NCBI RefSeq assembly: GCF_023509035.1
Contig: NZ_CP075583.1
Location: 5,208,001 to 5,272,000, forward strand
DNA: 64,000 bases
Direction of reading: 5' to 3'
From: Janthinobacterium lividum
GTDB taxonomy: Bacteria > Pseudomonadota > Gammaproteobacteria > Burkholderiales > Burkholderiaceae_D
Made by a program: the position numbers and the translations under genes. Below are positions 26,334-36,185 of the stretch, one piece after another (the stretch's first letter is position 1; the number at the start of each line of letters is the position of its first letter). The notes below the pieces were generated by a model that worked only from the letters and a program-made list of their open reading frames with translations, had not been told where the DNA came from and made no database searches.

Positions 26334-27086
26334 ATGAAGACAGCATCCACCCCAGCCAGAGTTGCCATCGTCACGGGCGCCTCGCGCGGCATCGGCGCGG
26401 CCATCGCCCGCCGCCTGGCACGCGACGGCATGCAGGTCGTCGTCAATTACGCCAGCGGCAAGGAGGCGGCGGACGAGCTGGTGGCGGCCATCGTGGCCGA
26501 TGGCGGCGCCGCCATCGCGGTCAAGGCCAACGTGGCCGATGCGGGCGACGTGCAAGCGCTGTTCGATGCGGCCGAAGCGGCCTTCGGCGGCGTCGACGTG
26601 CTGGTCAACAACGCCGGTATCATGCCACCCGTGCTGCCCGCCCTGGCGGACACGGACGACGCCACCTTCGACAGCCTGTTCGCCATCAACGTCAAGGGCA
26701 GCTTCAACACCATGCGCCAGGCGGCGACGCGCTTGCGCCACGGCGGCAGCGTGGTCAACTTCTCGACCAGCGTGATTGGCCTGGCCCTGCCCGGCTATTC
26801 CGTCTACGGCGCCACCAAGGCAGCCATCGAGACGATGACGAATATTTTCGCCAAGGAACTGCGTGGCAAGAACATCACCGTCAACGCCGTCGCTCCCGGC
26901 CCCACGGCCACGGCCCTGTTCTTGAACGGCAAGACGGAGGAAACGATACAGCGCATGGGCAAGATGGCGCCCCTGGAACGCCTGGGCACGCCGGAGGATA
27001 TCGCCGCCGCCGTCGCCTTCCTGGCTGGCCCCGACGGACGCTGGGTGAATGGACAAACGCTGCGCGCGAATGGCGGCCTGGTATAG
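26334..27086 (+). CDS. SDR-family oxidoreductase
   Basis: 250-aa short-chain dehydrogenase/reductase. VAIVTGASRGIGAAIARRLA is the TGxxxGxG nucleotide-binding loop; VLVNNAGIM is the NNAG motif; the active site is Ser in NFSTSVIGL plus YGATK (YxxxK), with Asn before it. VAPGPTATALF and the end GQTLRANGGLV match 3-oxoacyl-ACP reductase-like SDRs acting on small carbonyls. The ATG at 26334 follows AGGAGAACACCC. Substrate unknown; the operator-like repeats upstream suggest induction. Confidence 0.88.
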   Translation: MKTASTPARVAIVTGASRGIGAAIARRLARDGMQVVVNYASGKEAADELVAAIVADGGAAIAVKANVADAGDVQALFDAAEAAFGGVDVLVNNAGIMPPVLPALADTDDATFDSLFAINVKGSFNTMRQAATRLRHGGSVVNFSTSVIGLALPGYSVYGATKAAIETMTNIFAKELRGKNITVNAVAPGPTATALFLNGKTEETIQRMGKMAPLERLGTPEDIAAAVAFLAGPDGRWVNGQTLRANGGLV

Positions 27087-27104
27087 GCAAGCTACAAACA
27101 GGCG

Positions 27105-27143
27105 AAAAAAAACGCTGCCGGTTTGCACGGGCAGCGTTTTTCT
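27105..27143. terminator. Bidirectional terminator between SDR gene and cheY
   Basis: AACGCTGCC/GGCAGCGTT stem (27111-27119 with 27130-27138) with A and T tracts on the two sides; it serves both convergent genes. Confidence 0.88.
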
Positions 27144-27162
27144 TGATGACGGCTAGCCTGGA

Positions 27163-27561
27163 TCAGGCGCCGGCTTTTTCCAGCTTCTCGAAAATCTTGT
27201 TCAGCTTTTCATCGAGGGTCGCGGCCGTGAACGGCTTGACGACATAACCGCTGGCGCCAGCCTGGGCGGCGGCGATGATGTTTTCTTTTTTCGCTTCGGC
27301 GGTGACCATCAGCACGGGCAGCTTGGCCAGTGCAGGATCGGCGCGGATATGCTGCAGCATCGTCAGGCCATCCATGTTTGGCATGTTCCAGTCCGAGACG
27401 ACGAAATCGTACGATTCCGCGCGCAGCTTGGCCAGGCCCATCACGCCGTCTTCCGCCTCATCGACGTTGGCATAACCCAGTTCCTTCAACAGATTCCGGA
27501 CAATGCGGCGCATCGTCGAAAAATCGTCAACGACTAAAAATTTCATCTTTGGATCAGCCAT
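27163..27561 (-). CDS. cheY: Chemotaxis response regulator CheY
   Basis: 132-aa single receiver domain. Acidic pair Asp12/Asp13 in [21 protein letters not shown], phospho-acceptor Asp57 in [12 protein letters not shown], Thr in [13 protein letters not shown] and Lys in [12 protein letters not shown] are all present and match E. coli CheY. Phospho-CheY binds FliM and reverses the flagellar motor. GGAGTT precedes the ATG. It is the last gene of the motility block; cheZ, which often follows cheY, is not here. Confidence 0.96.
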   Translation of the reverse strand: MADPKMKFLVVDDFSTMRRIVRNLLKELGYANVDEAEDGVMGLAKLRAESYDFVVSDWNMPNMDGLTMLQHIRADPALAKLPVLMVTAEAKKENIIAAAQAGASGYVVKPFTAATLDEKLNKIFEKLEKAGA

Positions 27562-27708
27562 GAATAACTCCGTTGTTTCTGTAGCGGTTTGTTAATAATA
27601 TCGACATGAATGCCGACATTATGGTCGACACTACGGCAGCAAGTTGTAGGATAGCATTTTCGTTGCTTTTAGGCGAACAAACTTGCCTCAGATCATATAA
27701 AACGTGGC

Positions 27709-28779
27709 TTACACGCGCAAAGCGCGCATGCCATGCGCAGCCAGGTGTCCCAGCACCATGCCAGGCAGCGCCGTCAGGGCGCCGACCTCGTGCGTCGCGC
27801 CGACAGCAATCGCCTCGCGCGGCATGCCGAACACCACGCAACTTGCTTCATCCTGCGCAAAATTATACGCTCCTGCGGCCCTCATCTCCAACATGCCTTG
27901 TGCGCCATCCTTGCCCATGCCGGTGAGGATCACGCCGACGGCATTTTTACCGGCCGATTGCGCGGCCGAACGGAACAGCACGTCGACCGACGGGCGGTGG
28001 CGGTTCACCGGTTCGCCCTGGTCAATCTTGGTCATGTAGTTGGCGCCGCTGCGCGTCAGGGTCAGGTGCGAATGGCCAGGCGCGATGTAGGCATGGCCGG
28101 GCAGCACACGTTCGCCGCCCGCCGCTTCCTGTACCGAGATCTTGCACAGCGAATCGAGGCGGCGCGCAAACGAGCGCGTAAATCCTTCCGGCATGTGCTG
28201 CGTGATCAGGATGCCGGGGCAATCGGACGGCATCTGCATGAGGAATTCGCGGATCGCTTCCGTGCCGCCCGTCGAGGCGCCCACGATGATCAGCTTTTCG
28301 CTCGATGTCAGCGGACTGCGCAGCGCAGGCAGCGGCGCGGCCACCTTGTCGCTGGCCGACGGCAGAGTGCGCGCGCGGATGCGCGCCTTGGAGGCGGCGC
28401 GGATCTTGTCGGCGATCATGTCCGTGTACTCGCGCATGCCGCTCTGGATGGAAATCTTCGGCTTGGTGACGAAATCGACGGCGCCCAGTTCCAGCGCGCG
28501 CATGGTGATTTCCGAACCGCGCTCGGTCAGCGACGACACCATCAGCACCGGCATCGGGCGCAAACGCATCAGCTTTTCCAGGAAATCGAGGCCATCCATC
28601 TTCGGCATCTCGACATCGAGGGTCAGCACGTCAGGGTTGGTCTGCTTGATCATCTCGCGCGCCACCAGCGGATCGGGCGCCGCCCCCACCACTTCCATGT
28701 CGGGCTGGCTGTTCACGATTTCCGTCATGACGCTGCGAATCAGCGCCGAATCATCCACGATCAATACTTTGATCTTCAT
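27709..28779 (-). CDS. cheB: Chemotaxis protein-glutamate methylesterase/deamidase CheB
   Basis: 356 aa. N-terminal receiver ([19 protein letters not shown], Asp in [19 protein letters not shown]), linker, then the methylesterase domain: [14 protein letters not shown] holds the catalytic Ser, [18 protein letters not shown] the His, and [13 protein letters not shown] the Asp. It removes methyl groups from chemoreceptors when phosphorylated by CheA, opposing CheR. Located between cheD and cheY in the block. Confidence 0.96.
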   Translation of the reverse strand: MKIKVLIVDDSALIRSVMTEIVNSQPDMEVVGAAPDPLVAREMIKQTNPDVLTLDVEMPKMDGLDFLEKLMRLRPMPVLMVSSLTERGSEITMRALELGAVDFVTKPKISIQSGMREYTDMIADKIRAASKARIRARTLPSASDKVAAPLPALRSPLTSSEKLIIVGASTGGTEAIREFLMQMPSDCPGILITQHMPEGFTRSFARRLDSLCKISVQEAAGGERVLPGHAYIAPGHSHLTLTRSGANYMTKIDQGEPVNRHRPSVDVLFRSAAQSAGKNAVGVILTGMGKDGAQGMLEMRAAGAYNFAQDEASCVVFGMPREAIAVGATHEVGALTALPGMVLGHLAAHGMRALRV

Positions 28780-28886
28780 AGTTATCCTTCCAGGCCTTGC
28801 GGCCCTTATTCTTTATTAAATTAGTACACCGGATAAAACCGCCGCAAGCCGCACAGCGCGACGCGGCAGGTTTGGTCGGGTGTTTA

Positions 28887-29495
28887 TCAGAACAGCTCGA
28901 CCTCGCCGCCCACCGGCGCAACTTTCAAGCGACTTGCGTAATCGAGTTCGCGGCGCACCAGGGTGTCGTTATGCGTCTGCATCAGCTTTTTCACCAGCAC
29001 CTTGCCGCTGCGCGGGAAAAAATACACCTTGCGCGGGTGGATGTCGTTGAGGTCTTCGGCCACCACGCGCATCTTTTCCGCCTTCAGGTAATTGATGACG
29101 AAGGCCGCATTGCGTTCGCCCACGTTGATCGCCGTGAAGCCACGCAGCACGGCGCCGCCGCCGAACACTTTCGCTTCCATGTTCTCGCGCCGCGCCCCGG
29201 CCTTCAGCAAATCGTTGATCAGGATTTCCATGGCGTAAGTACCATAGCGCATCGACGCGGAAATCGGGCTATTCGGATCGCTGCCGCCATCGGGCAGCAT
29301 GAAGTGGTTCATGCCGCCCAGGCCCGTGACGCGGTCGCGGATACAGGCCGAGACGCAGGAGCCGAGCACGGTGACGATCAGCATGTCCTTGTTGGTAAAG
29401 TAATACTCACCAGGCAAGATCTTGGCGGCGTCACAATTGAACGTCCTGTCGTAATAGACGTTAGTGGCAAATTGCTCTTTGGATTCCAGGCTCAT
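28887..29495 (-). CDS. cheD: Chemoreceptor glutamine deamidase CheD
   Basis: 202 aa. The catalytic Cys lies in [14 protein letters not shown], the His in [12 protein letters not shown], and the FGGGAVL segment completes the family core. CheD deamidates receptor glutamines to glutamates, the residues CheR then methylates. The C-terminus ends GGEVELF, acidic and aromatic like receptor tether peptides. The gene begins 9 bp after cheR. Confidence 0.93.
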   Translation of the reverse strand: MSLESKEQFATNVYYDRTFNCDAAKILPGEYYFTNKDMLIVTVLGSCVSACIRDRVTGLGGMNHFMLPDGGSDPNSPISASMRYGTYAMEILINDLLKAGARRENMEAKVFGGGAVLRGFTAINVGERNAAFVINYLKAEKMRVVAEDLNDIHPRKVYFFPRSGKVLVKKLMQTHNDTLVRRELDYASRLKVAPVGGEVELF

Positions 29496-29504
29496 ATTTC
29501 ACTC

Positions 29505-30377
29505 TCATGTACGATGCGACGATACCTTGGGCGCGGCGCCCCTAGGCTGATCGAGCTCATAGACTGTTTTACCGCGCAGCTTCAATGAATCCGACACGTA
29601 CAGGAAATTCTCCGAATGGCCCGCAAACAGCAGGGCATCCGGCTTCATCAATGGCACAAAGCGCGACAGGATCTTGCGCTGTGTCGCCTTGTCAAAATAA
29701 ATCATCACGTTACGGCAAAAGATGACGTCGAACTGGCCAGTCAATGGCCAGCTGTCGGCCAGCAGGTTGAGCGGCTTGAAGGTAATCATCTGACGCAGTT
29801 CCGGGCGCACCCGCACCTGCCCTTCGCGGTCGCCCTTGCCGCGCAAGAAAAAGCGCCGCGCACGGTCGGCCGGCATCTTGTCGAGCCGATCCAGGTTGTA
29901 GACGCCATTGGCGGCCGTGGCCAGCACGTTCGTGTCGATGTCCGTGGCGATGATGGTGACCGGCGGCGTGAGCGTATTGAACGCCTCGCACACCGTCATG
30001 GCGATCGAATACGGCTCCTCGCCGGTGGAACTGGCCGAACACCAGATGGTGATCGGCCCGCTCAGTTTTTTCACATGCTCGGCCAGCAGCGGGAAGTGAT
30101 GCGCCTCGCGGAAGAACGACGTCAGGTTGGTCGTCAGCGCATTCGTGAACGCTTCCCATTCGTCGCCCATGCGGCCAGCTTCCAGGTCGTCCAGGTAGCG
30201 GACGAACGAGGAGATGCCCGTCGCGCGCAGGCGCCGCGCCAGGCGGCTATAGACCATCTCCTGCTTGCTGTCGGCCAGCGCGATGCCGGCCCGCTTGTAA
30301 ATCATGGCGCGGACCCGTTCGAAGTCCTTGCCCGTGAAATCAAATTCCTTGACCGAATCCGTTTTTGTTTGCGGCAT
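29505..30377 (-). CDS. cheR: Chemotaxis protein methyltransferase CheR
   Basis: 290 aa. N-terminal helical domain (FERVRAMIYKRAGIALADSKQEMVYSRLARRLR region), then a SAM-dependent methyltransferase: TSFFREAHHFPLL, IWCSASSTGEEPYSIAM (SAM loop), IATDIDTNVLATA, FDVIFCRNVMIYFD and LFAGHSENF. It methylates receptor glutamates. The mcp next to it ends in a pentapeptide of the type that tethers CheR. Confidence 0.96.
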   Translation of the reverse strand: MPQTKTDSVKEFDFTGKDFERVRAMIYKRAGIALADSKQEMVYSRLARRLRATGISSFVRYLDDLEAGRMGDEWEAFTNALTTNLTSFFREAHHFPLLAEHVKKLSGPITIWCSASSTGEEPYSIAMTVCEAFNTLTPPVTIIATDIDTNVLATAANGVYNLDRLDKMPADRARRFFLRGKGDREGQVRVRPELRQMITFKPLNLLADSWPLTGQFDVIFCRNVMIYFDKATQRKILSRFVPLMKPDALLFAGHSENFLYVSDSLKLRGKTVYELDQPRGAAPKVSSHRT

Positions 30378-30448
30378 TTTGTTTTTACCTCTCTATGACT
30401 ACTCTGACCAATGCCTTTGCAAGTATAACTAGCGGGACCGGGTTGGCG

Positions 30449-32170
30449 TCAGAACTCTTCCCAATCGTCGCCGCCGGCCGCCGCCAGCTTTTTCGCGGGC
30501 GGTGGCGTGCCGGCTTGCGCCGTCTTTGCCAACCGCCGTGTATTTTCCGCCACGCCAGACACCGGCCGTGCCACGGCTTTCACGGGCATGGGCGCGGGTG
30601 CAGGCGTGGCCACCTGCGCCGCGCTTTCTCCGTCCAGCTTGAAGATGCTGACGGCGTCGGCCAGTTTCTGCGCCTGCTCCTGCATGCTTTCGGCCGCCGC
30701 CGCTTCCTCGACCAGCGCCGCATTTTGCTGCGTCATCTGGTCCATCTGCGCGATGGCCTGGTTTACTTCCTCGATGCCATGGCTCTGTTCCTGCGTTGCC
30801 GCCGTGATCTCGCCCATGATGTCGGCCACCTGCCGGATCGACGTGACGATCAGACCCATGGTCTGCCCCGCCTCGTCCACCAGGCGGCTGCCGGCATCGA
30901 CCTTGTCGACCGAGTCGCCGATCAGGCCCTTGATCTCTTTCGCTGCGCCAGCGGAGCGTTGGGCCAGATTACGCACTTCCGACGCCACCACCGCAAAACC
31001 GCGTCCCTGTTCGCCTGCGCGCGCCGCTTCGACCGCCGCATTCAAGGCCAGGATATTCGTCTGGAACGCGATGCCGTCGATGACACCGATGATGTCGACG
31101 ATCTTGCGCGAACTGTCCTTGATGGAACCCATGGTATCGACCACTTGCGCCACCACCTTGCCACCCTGCTCCGCCACCGACGACGCCGACACGGCCAGCT
31201 GGTTGGCCTGGCGCGCGTTGTCCGCGTTCTGCTTCACGGTTGACGTCAGCTCTTCCATCGACGAAGCCGTCTCTTCGAGTGAACTGGCCTGCGTTTCCGT
31301 GCGCGCCGACAGGTCCGCATTGCCGCTGGCGATCTCGCGCGACGCCACGGTAATGGTGTCCGTCCCATTGCGTACGTCGCTGACCGTCTGCACCAGGCTC
31401 TCGTTCATATCCTTGAGCGCCTGCTGCAGCGCGCTCGTTTCATCCTTGCCCTCGACCACCACGCGCGCTGTCAGCTCGCCGGCAGCCACCTTCTGCGCCA
31501 CCGCCAGGGCGCCGGACAATGGCACCGTGATCGAGCGCGTGATGAAGATGGCGCACCAAGCGCCGATCGCCACCGCCGCGCCGCCGAGGATGAACAAGAC
31601 CGTCATCAGGCGCGCATCGGCCGCCAGCGAGTCGTCCATGAAGCTTTGCTGCGCCACATGCTGCAAGTCGAGCAGCTTGTTGATATCGGCCAGGGTCGTC
31701 TTGTTCAAGGGGTCGATGCGGGTGGCGATCACCTTCGCCGCGCCCTCGCTGTTAAACGCCAGCACCTGCCCCATCGCTTCCTTGAAGGCGGCATCGACTT
31801 CGCCGTCGACCTTGGCGATATTGGCCAGCAATGCCTTCTCGCCCTCGGACAGACCCAGGCCGGCCAGCTTGCCGCGCGCGCCGTCGTACAGCTTGCGCTG
31901 CTCGCGCACCTTGCCCTCTTCCGCCTGCATCAGGCCCACATCGCCCTGCAGGCCGATATTGCGCATGGCGATACCGGTTTCCAGCATCGCGCTTTTCATC
32001 AGCGACGCCTGCGTATTCTTTTCGCTGGCCAGTGCCAGGCCCGTGAGCAACTGGGCCTTGTTACGGTAATTCAGTGCATTCGCCGAAACGATCACCACCA
32101 CCAGGATGGCGAGGATGCTGCCAAAACCTATCCCCAGCCGGGTGCCTATCTTGAAATCGCGCAAACTCAT
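30449..32170 (-). CDS. Methyl-accepting chemotaxis protein with C-terminal tether pentapeptide
   Basis: 573 aa. Membrane segment 1 near residues 10-30, periplasmic four-helix-bundle type sensor to ~185, membrane segment 2 near 190-210 (LFILGGAAVAIGAWCAIF), HAMP, then the cytoplasmic coiled coil with the hairpin tip GRGFAVVASEVRNLAQRSA. A flexible Pro/Ala linker ends in DDWEEF, matching the xWxxF-type peptide that recruits CheR and CheB. The ATG at 32170 is preceded by TTGGAG. The ligand is unknown. Confidence 0.93.
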   Translation of the reverse strand: MSLRDFKIGTRLGIGFGSILAILVVVIVSANALNYRNKAQLLTGLALASEKNTQASLMKSAMLETGIAMRNIGLQGDVGLMQAEEGKVREQRKLYDGARGKLAGLGLSEGEKALLANIAKVDGEVDAAFKEAMGQVLAFNSEGAAKVIATRIDPLNKTTLADINKLLDLQHVAQQSFMDDSLAADARLMTVLFILGGAAVAIGAWCAIFITRSITVPLSGALAVAQKVAAGELTARVVVEGKDETSALQQALKDMNESLVQTVSDVRNGTDTITVASREIASGNADLSARTETQASSLEETASSMEELTSTVKQNADNARQANQLAVSASSVAEQGGKVVAQVVDTMGSIKDSSRKIVDIIGVIDGIAFQTNILALNAAVEAARAGEQGRGFAVVASEVRNLAQRSAGAAKEIKGLIGDSVDKVDAGSRLVDEAGQTMGLIVTSIRQVADIMGEITAATQEQSHGIEEVNQAIAQMDQMTQQNAALVEEAAAAESMQEQAQKLADAVSIFKLDGESAAQVATPAPAPMPVKAVARPVSGVAENTRRLAKTAQAGTPPPAKKLAAAGGDDWEEF

Positions 32171-32358
32171 TACAGTCTCCAATATTTATGTGAACGGCGC
32201 CCGTTCAACCGGACGGCGCCGTGTTATGGCCTGGTCTCTGTCGGACCTTGCAGCCTGCCGGCGCGCCTCTGCCCGCGCCGGTACATGCATATCTGTAGTG
32301 ATTCTTTGCGTGCCAATACGGCGGCGCACCGGGCGCCGCCTTGCTGCCATGCGGCTGC
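32171..32358. other. Gap between cheW and mcp with stable hairpins
   Basis: 188 bp with a perfect 8-bp hairpin GGCGGCGC/GCGCCGCC (32320-32327 with 32333-32340) and a weaker one (32195-32201 with 32215-32221). Neither has a T tract, so they may stabilise or partly attenuate the che transcript. No gene seen. Confidence 0.45.
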
Positions 32359-32865
32359 TTACGCCGCCAGCTTGTCGATCAGGCCCATCTCGCTGCTCGA
32401 CATCAGCTTGTCGATATCGACCAGGATCAGCATGCGCTCGTCGATGGTGCCCAGGCCGATCATGTAGTCGGTCGAGAAGGCGGTGCCCATTTCCGGCGCC
32501 GGTTTCACCTGCTCCGGCGTCAGGGTGGTCACGTCGGAAACGCTGTCGACCACCATGCCGACGATGCGACCGCCGATGTTCAGGATGATCACCACCGTGA
32601 ACTGGTCATACACGGGCGTGCCCAGGTTGAACTTGATGCGCATGTCGACCACCGGGATGATGATGCCGCGCAGGTTGATCACGCCCTTGATGAATTCAGG
32701 CGCGTTGGCGATGCGGGTAACCGCTTCGTAACCACGGATTTCCTGAACCTTCAGGATATCGATGCCGTACTCTTCGGAGCCCAGGGTGAAGGCCAGGAAT
32801 TCACGGCCGGCGATGTCCTTGCCGTCGCCCGCATTGCTTCCGGATGTTTGTTGAGTATCTGACAT
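32359..32865 (-). CDS. cheW: Chemotaxis coupling protein CheW
   Basis: 168 aa. The SH3-like CheW fold is clear: [50 protein letters not shown] (the NLRG signature) and [15 protein letters not shown]. It links chemoreceptors to CheA in the polar arrays. It directly follows cheA. Confidence 0.96.
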   Translation of the reverse strand: MSDTQQTSGSNAGDGKDIAGREFLAFTLGSEEYGIDILKVQEIRGYEAVTRIANAPEFIKGVINLRGIIIPVVDMRIKFNLGTPVYDQFTVVIILNIGGRIVGMVVDSVSDVTTLTPEQVKPAPEMGTAFSTDYMIGLGTIDERMLILVDIDKLMSSSEMGLIDKLAA

Positions 32866-32896
32866 GGTGCGTTTTCCTATCTTTTATCTATCGGTA

Positions 32897-35098
32897 TTAC
32901 GAAAAAATGGACTCATCGGCCAATTGGCGAGAGGAACGGATCAGGGCGGCGACATCGAGAATCAGCGACACGCCGCCATCGCCCAGGATGGTGGCGCCGG
33001 AAATGCCCACCACCTTGCGGTAATTCGATTCGAGGTTTTTCACCACGACCTGCTGTTGCCCCACCAGGTCGTCGACAAACAAGGCCGCCTTGCGCCCTTC
33101 TGTCTCGAGGATCACGCAGATGCCTTCCGAGGGACTGGTAAAGCGCGGCGCGATGTCGAACATCTGGTACAGCGGGATCAATGGCAGGTATTCGCCGCGC
33201 ACCTTCACCACCTGGCCCTTGCCACTGATGTCCTTGATATCCTCAACGGCTGGCTGCAGGGATTCGATGACAAAGCCCAGCGGTAAAATATACACTTCGT
33301 CGCCGACGCGGATCGACATGCCGTCCAGGATGGCCAGGGTCAGCGGCAAGGAGATGGAAATCGTCGTGCCGAAACCCTTCGCCGAACGGATGTCGACGAC
33401 GCCGCCCATGGCGCTGATATTGCGCTTGACGACATCCATGCCCACGCCGCGGCCCGACACGTCGGTGACCGCTTCGGCGGTAGAAAAGCCGGGCGCGAAA
33501 ATCAGCTGCCACACGTCGGCGTCGCTCATCGTCTCGGACACGTCCAGCCCCTGCTGCGCGGCCTTGGCCAGGATGCGCTCGCGGTTCAGTCCCGCGCCAT
33601 CATCGGACACTTCGATGATGATGTTGCCGCCCTGGTGGCTGGCCGAGAGGAACAAACGGCCAGCCTCGGTCTTGCCGGCAGCCACGCGGGCGGCCGGCAT
33701 TTCCACGCCATGGTCGATGCTGTTGCGCACCAGGTGCGTGAGCGGGTCGACGATGCGCTCGATGAGGCCCTTGTCCAGTTCCGTGGCGGCGCCATTGGTG
33801 ATGAAGTCGACCTTCTTGCCCAGTTTCGTGGCCAGGTCGCGCACCATGCGCGGGAAGCGCGAAAAGACGAAATCCATCGGCATCATGCGGATCGACATCA
33901 CCGCTTCCTGCAAGTCGCGCGTATTGCGCGTCAGGTGGCTGACGCTGTCGAGCAGTTTTTCATGCAGCATCGGGTCGAGCGCGCTGGCGCGCTGCTCGAT
34001 CATCGCCTGCGTGATCACCAGTTCGCCCACCAGGTTGATCAGCTGGTCGACTTTCTCGATCGAGACGCGGATCGACGACGACTCGGCGCCGGCCTTGTCG
34101 CCCTCTTTCTTGGCCGGTTTCTTTTCCTGCTCCGCTTCGGCCACGGCGCTCGCCACGGCCGGCGTGGCGGCAGCGCTGGCGTTGCCCGCCTTGGCCGCAT
34201 CGGCGCGAATCTGTTCGAGGGGCTGGAAGAAACCGTAGCCCTGTTCGGCGTCGCTTTGCACGCCTGCGGCGGCGCGGATATCCTCGAGCGGCTGGAAGAA
34301 GCCATAGCCGGGATCCGCCGCACCCTGCGCGCCAGGCGCGCCTGGCAGCGGGTCGAAGAAACCATAGCCCTGGGCTTTTTCCTGCGCCGCGCGGGCTGCT
34401 TCGGCTTCGCCTGGCGCCAGTGGCGGCGCCTGCGTGATCACCATGTCGTCCGGATTGAGCACGAACGAGCAGATGGCCAGGATATCGTCCAGGCTTTCAT
34501 GCGTCGTCACTTCCAGCACCTTGCGCGCGTCGGGCAAGGTGGACACGGCGACGTCGCCCAGCAAACCCAGTTCGGCCGCCAGCGCATCGACTTCGCGCGG
34601 CTCCATGCTGGGCAGTTCCAAGCGGATGCGATGGCCGCCGGCATGGCTGACGGCTGCCTTTTCCGCCGTATGGAAGGCCGGCGCGACGGGCGTGAGCGCT
34701 GCCACGGGCACGTCCTGCGAGAACGACTGCAGCATCATGCGCACATTGGCCACGGCATCCTGGTCGACGGCGCTGCCCAGACGGTGGCCGTCGAGCTGCA
34801 TCTTGAGGATATCCTTTGCCGCCAAAAAGGCGTCGACGTGTTCCGCCGTCAGGGCCATCTGGCCCTGACGGATGCGGTCGAGCAGCGACTCGAGGATGTG
34901 CGTCACCTCGCTCATGTCGCTCAGGCCGAACGTCGACGCGCCGCCCTTGATCGAATGGGCGGTGCGGAAAATGGCATTCAGGTCTTCGGCGTCGGGCGCC
35001 GCAATATCAACGGCCAGCAGCAGCCGTTCTTTTTCAGCCAGCAGTTCTTCGGCCTCATCGAAAAAGACCTGAAAAAACTGGCTAATATCGATGGTCAT
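32897..35098 (-). CDS. cheA: Chemotaxis histidine kinase CheA
   Basis: 733 aa. P1 phosphotransfer domain with His48 in FRTAHSIKGGASTFGL; a second folded region ~155-222; P3 dimerisation from ~343 (IRVSIEKVDQLINLVGELVITQ); P4 kinase with the N box HLVRNSIDHGVEMP and GRGVGMDVVKRN; P5 CheW-like C-terminus. Between the second region and P3 the linker carries GYGFFxPL three times (residues 244-251, 264-271, 287-294), flanked by Ala/Gln-rich spacers. It phosphorylates CheY and CheB in response to receptors. Confidence 0.97.
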   Translation of the reverse strand: MTIDISQFFQVFFDEAEELLAEKERLLLAVDIAAPDAEDLNAIFRTAHSIKGGASTFGLSDMSEVTHILESLLDRIRQGQMALTAEHVDAFLAAKDILKMQLDGHRLGSAVDQDAVANVRMMLQSFSQDVPVAALTPVAPAFHTAEKAAVSHAGGHRIRLELPSMEPREVDALAAELGLLGDVAVSTLPDARKVLEVTTHESLDDILAICSFVLNPDDMVITQAPPLAPGEAEAARAAQEKAQGYGFFDPLPGAPGAQGAADPGYGFFQPLEDIRAAAGVQSDAEQGYGFFQPLEQIRADAAKAGNASAAATPAVASAVAEAEQEKKPAKKEGDKAGAESSSIRVSIEKVDQLINLVGELVITQAMIEQRASALDPMLHEKLLDSVSHLTRNTRDLQEAVMSIRMMPMDFVFSRFPRMVRDLATKLGKKVDFITNGAATELDKGLIERIVDPLTHLVRNSIDHGVEMPAARVAAGKTEAGRLFLSASHQGGNIIIEVSDDGAGLNRERILAKAAQQGLDVSETMSDADVWQLIFAPGFSTAEAVTDVSGRGVGMDVVKRNISAMGGVVDIRSAKGFGTTISISLPLTLAILDGMSIRVGDEVYILPLGFVIESLQPAVEDIKDISGKGQVVKVRGEYLPLIPLYQMFDIAPRFTSPSEGICVILETEGRKAALFVDDLVGQQQVVVKNLESNYRKVVGISGATILGDGGVSLILDVAALIRSSRQLADESIFS

Positions 35099-35141
35099 AG
35101 GGTGACTCCGTCAATTGCATCGTTGTGCTGCGCGGCTGGCA

Positions 35142-35507
35142 TCAGCCGATCACCTTCTTGACCACTTCGATCAGGCGTTGCGGATCGAAGGGCTTGACCA
35201 GCCAGCCATTGGCGCCGGCGGCACGTCCTTTCGATTTCATCTCGTCCGATGACTCCGTCGTCAGCATCAAAATGGGCACTTTCTGATAGGTCGGCAGTTC
35301 GCGCAGCAGCTTGATCAGCTCCAGGCCATCCATGCGCGGCATGTTCTGGTCCGTCAATACCAGGTCCACGGTTTGCAGCTTGGCTTTTTCCAGTCCGTCC
35401 TGGCCGTCGACGGCCTCCACCACCTGGTAACCGGCGGCTTTCAGACTGAACGCCACCATCTGGCGCAATGAGCTGGAATCGTCCACTGCAAGTATCGTTT
35501 TGGCCAT
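35142..35507 (-). CDS. CheY-like response regulator (second copy)
   Basis: 121-aa single receiver domain. VDDSSSLRQMVAFSLKAAGY carries the acidic pair, LTDQNMPRMDG the phospho-acceptor (about Asp53), MLTTESSDEMKSKG the Thr and WLVKPFDPQRL the Lys. The Shine-Dalgarno GGGAG fixes the ATG at 35507. It lies between the cheZ-like gene and cheA, and is more like the PatA/CheY-type regulators (TTESSDEMK, GWLVKPF) that act as phosphate sinks or alternative outputs than like the terminal cheY. Confidence 0.93.
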   Translation of the reverse strand: MAKTILAVDDSSSLRQMVAFSLKAAGYQVVEAVDGQDGLEKAKLQTVDLVLTDQNMPRMDGLELIKLLRELPTYQKVPILMLTTESSDEMKSKGRAAGANGWLVKPFDPQRLIEVVKKVIG

Positions 35508-35590
35508 CTTTGCTCCCACTTTTTCCGGGCATCCTGCCCGAGTATTTGATTAATCAATCCATGCAACCACAAGCGTTCCGCACTGGCATG

Positions 35591-36139
35591 CTAGAACAGC
35601 TCGATGTCGCCACTTTCCAAATGCTGTTGACTGACAGCCTTGCGCAGCACGCTGCGCAACTCCAGGCTTTGAATCGCCAGCGCCATGCTGACCCGCCCCA
35701 GCAAGGCGACAATTTCTTCATTGTCGCTCTCCGGCAACATCTCCGCGCCATGCTCGCCCAGGGTACCGAGGAACTCGCGCAAGCCCGTCACGCGTTTCAA
35801 GGTGCGCTCGATCAGCTGGCTGGTCATGTCCTGGAACTGCAGGCTGGTGATGGCGGCATTCACGTAGCCCCCCACCTCATCCTGCAACGCCAGCAGTTTT
35901 TCCCGCTGCTGCTCGGCCGGAATACCACCTTCGAGCAGCAGGGCGATGGTATCTTGCTGCGCAGCGACAGCCGCATGTATCGCCATGAAATTGAAGGACA
36001 GCTTCTCGATCGCCTCTTCCAGCAAGATGCCGGTCTGCACCAGGTCGGTTTCCACCTCCGTCAAGTGCTTGCGGCCATGGTCCGACACGCCAGACAGCAG
36101 GCGCTTTACATGCGAGCCAAGTATTTTCTTTCTTGTCAT
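35591..36139 (-). CDS. Compact CheZ-like protein, putative CheY phosphatase
   Basis: 182 aa, mostly helical. SLQFQDMTSQLIERTLKRV (residues 99-117) matches the CheZ active-site helix FQDLTGQ: Asp104 and Gln108 correspond to Asp143 and Gln147 of E. coli CheZ. The acidic-aromatic tail ESGDIELF recalls the C-terminal CheY-binding peptide of CheZ. It is shorter than CheZ (~214 aa) and lies between motB and a cheY-like gene rather than after cheY. A role in dephosphorylating CheY is inferred from the motif and the context. Confidence 0.7.
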   Translation of the reverse strand: MTRKKILGSHVKRLLSGVSDHGRKHLTEVETDLVQTGILLEEAIEKLSFNFMAIHAAVAAQQDTIALLLEGGIPAEQQREKLLALQDEVGGYVNAAITSLQFQDMTSQLIERTLKRVTGLREFLGTLGEHGAEMLPESDNEEIVALLGRVSMALAIQSLELRSVLRKAVSQQHLESGDIELF

Positions 36140-36185
36140 AAAGGTCTCATTGTTTCAATACACCACGCGTTGACAGCCTTGCGTG

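Noticed and set aside
32195..32340. GC hairpins between cheW and mcp as terminators
   Set aside because: No T tract in either direction and the che genes on both sides belong to one block; kept only as hairpins.
33635..35161. 508-codon plus-strand frame over cheA
   Set aside because: Antisense shadow of cheA.
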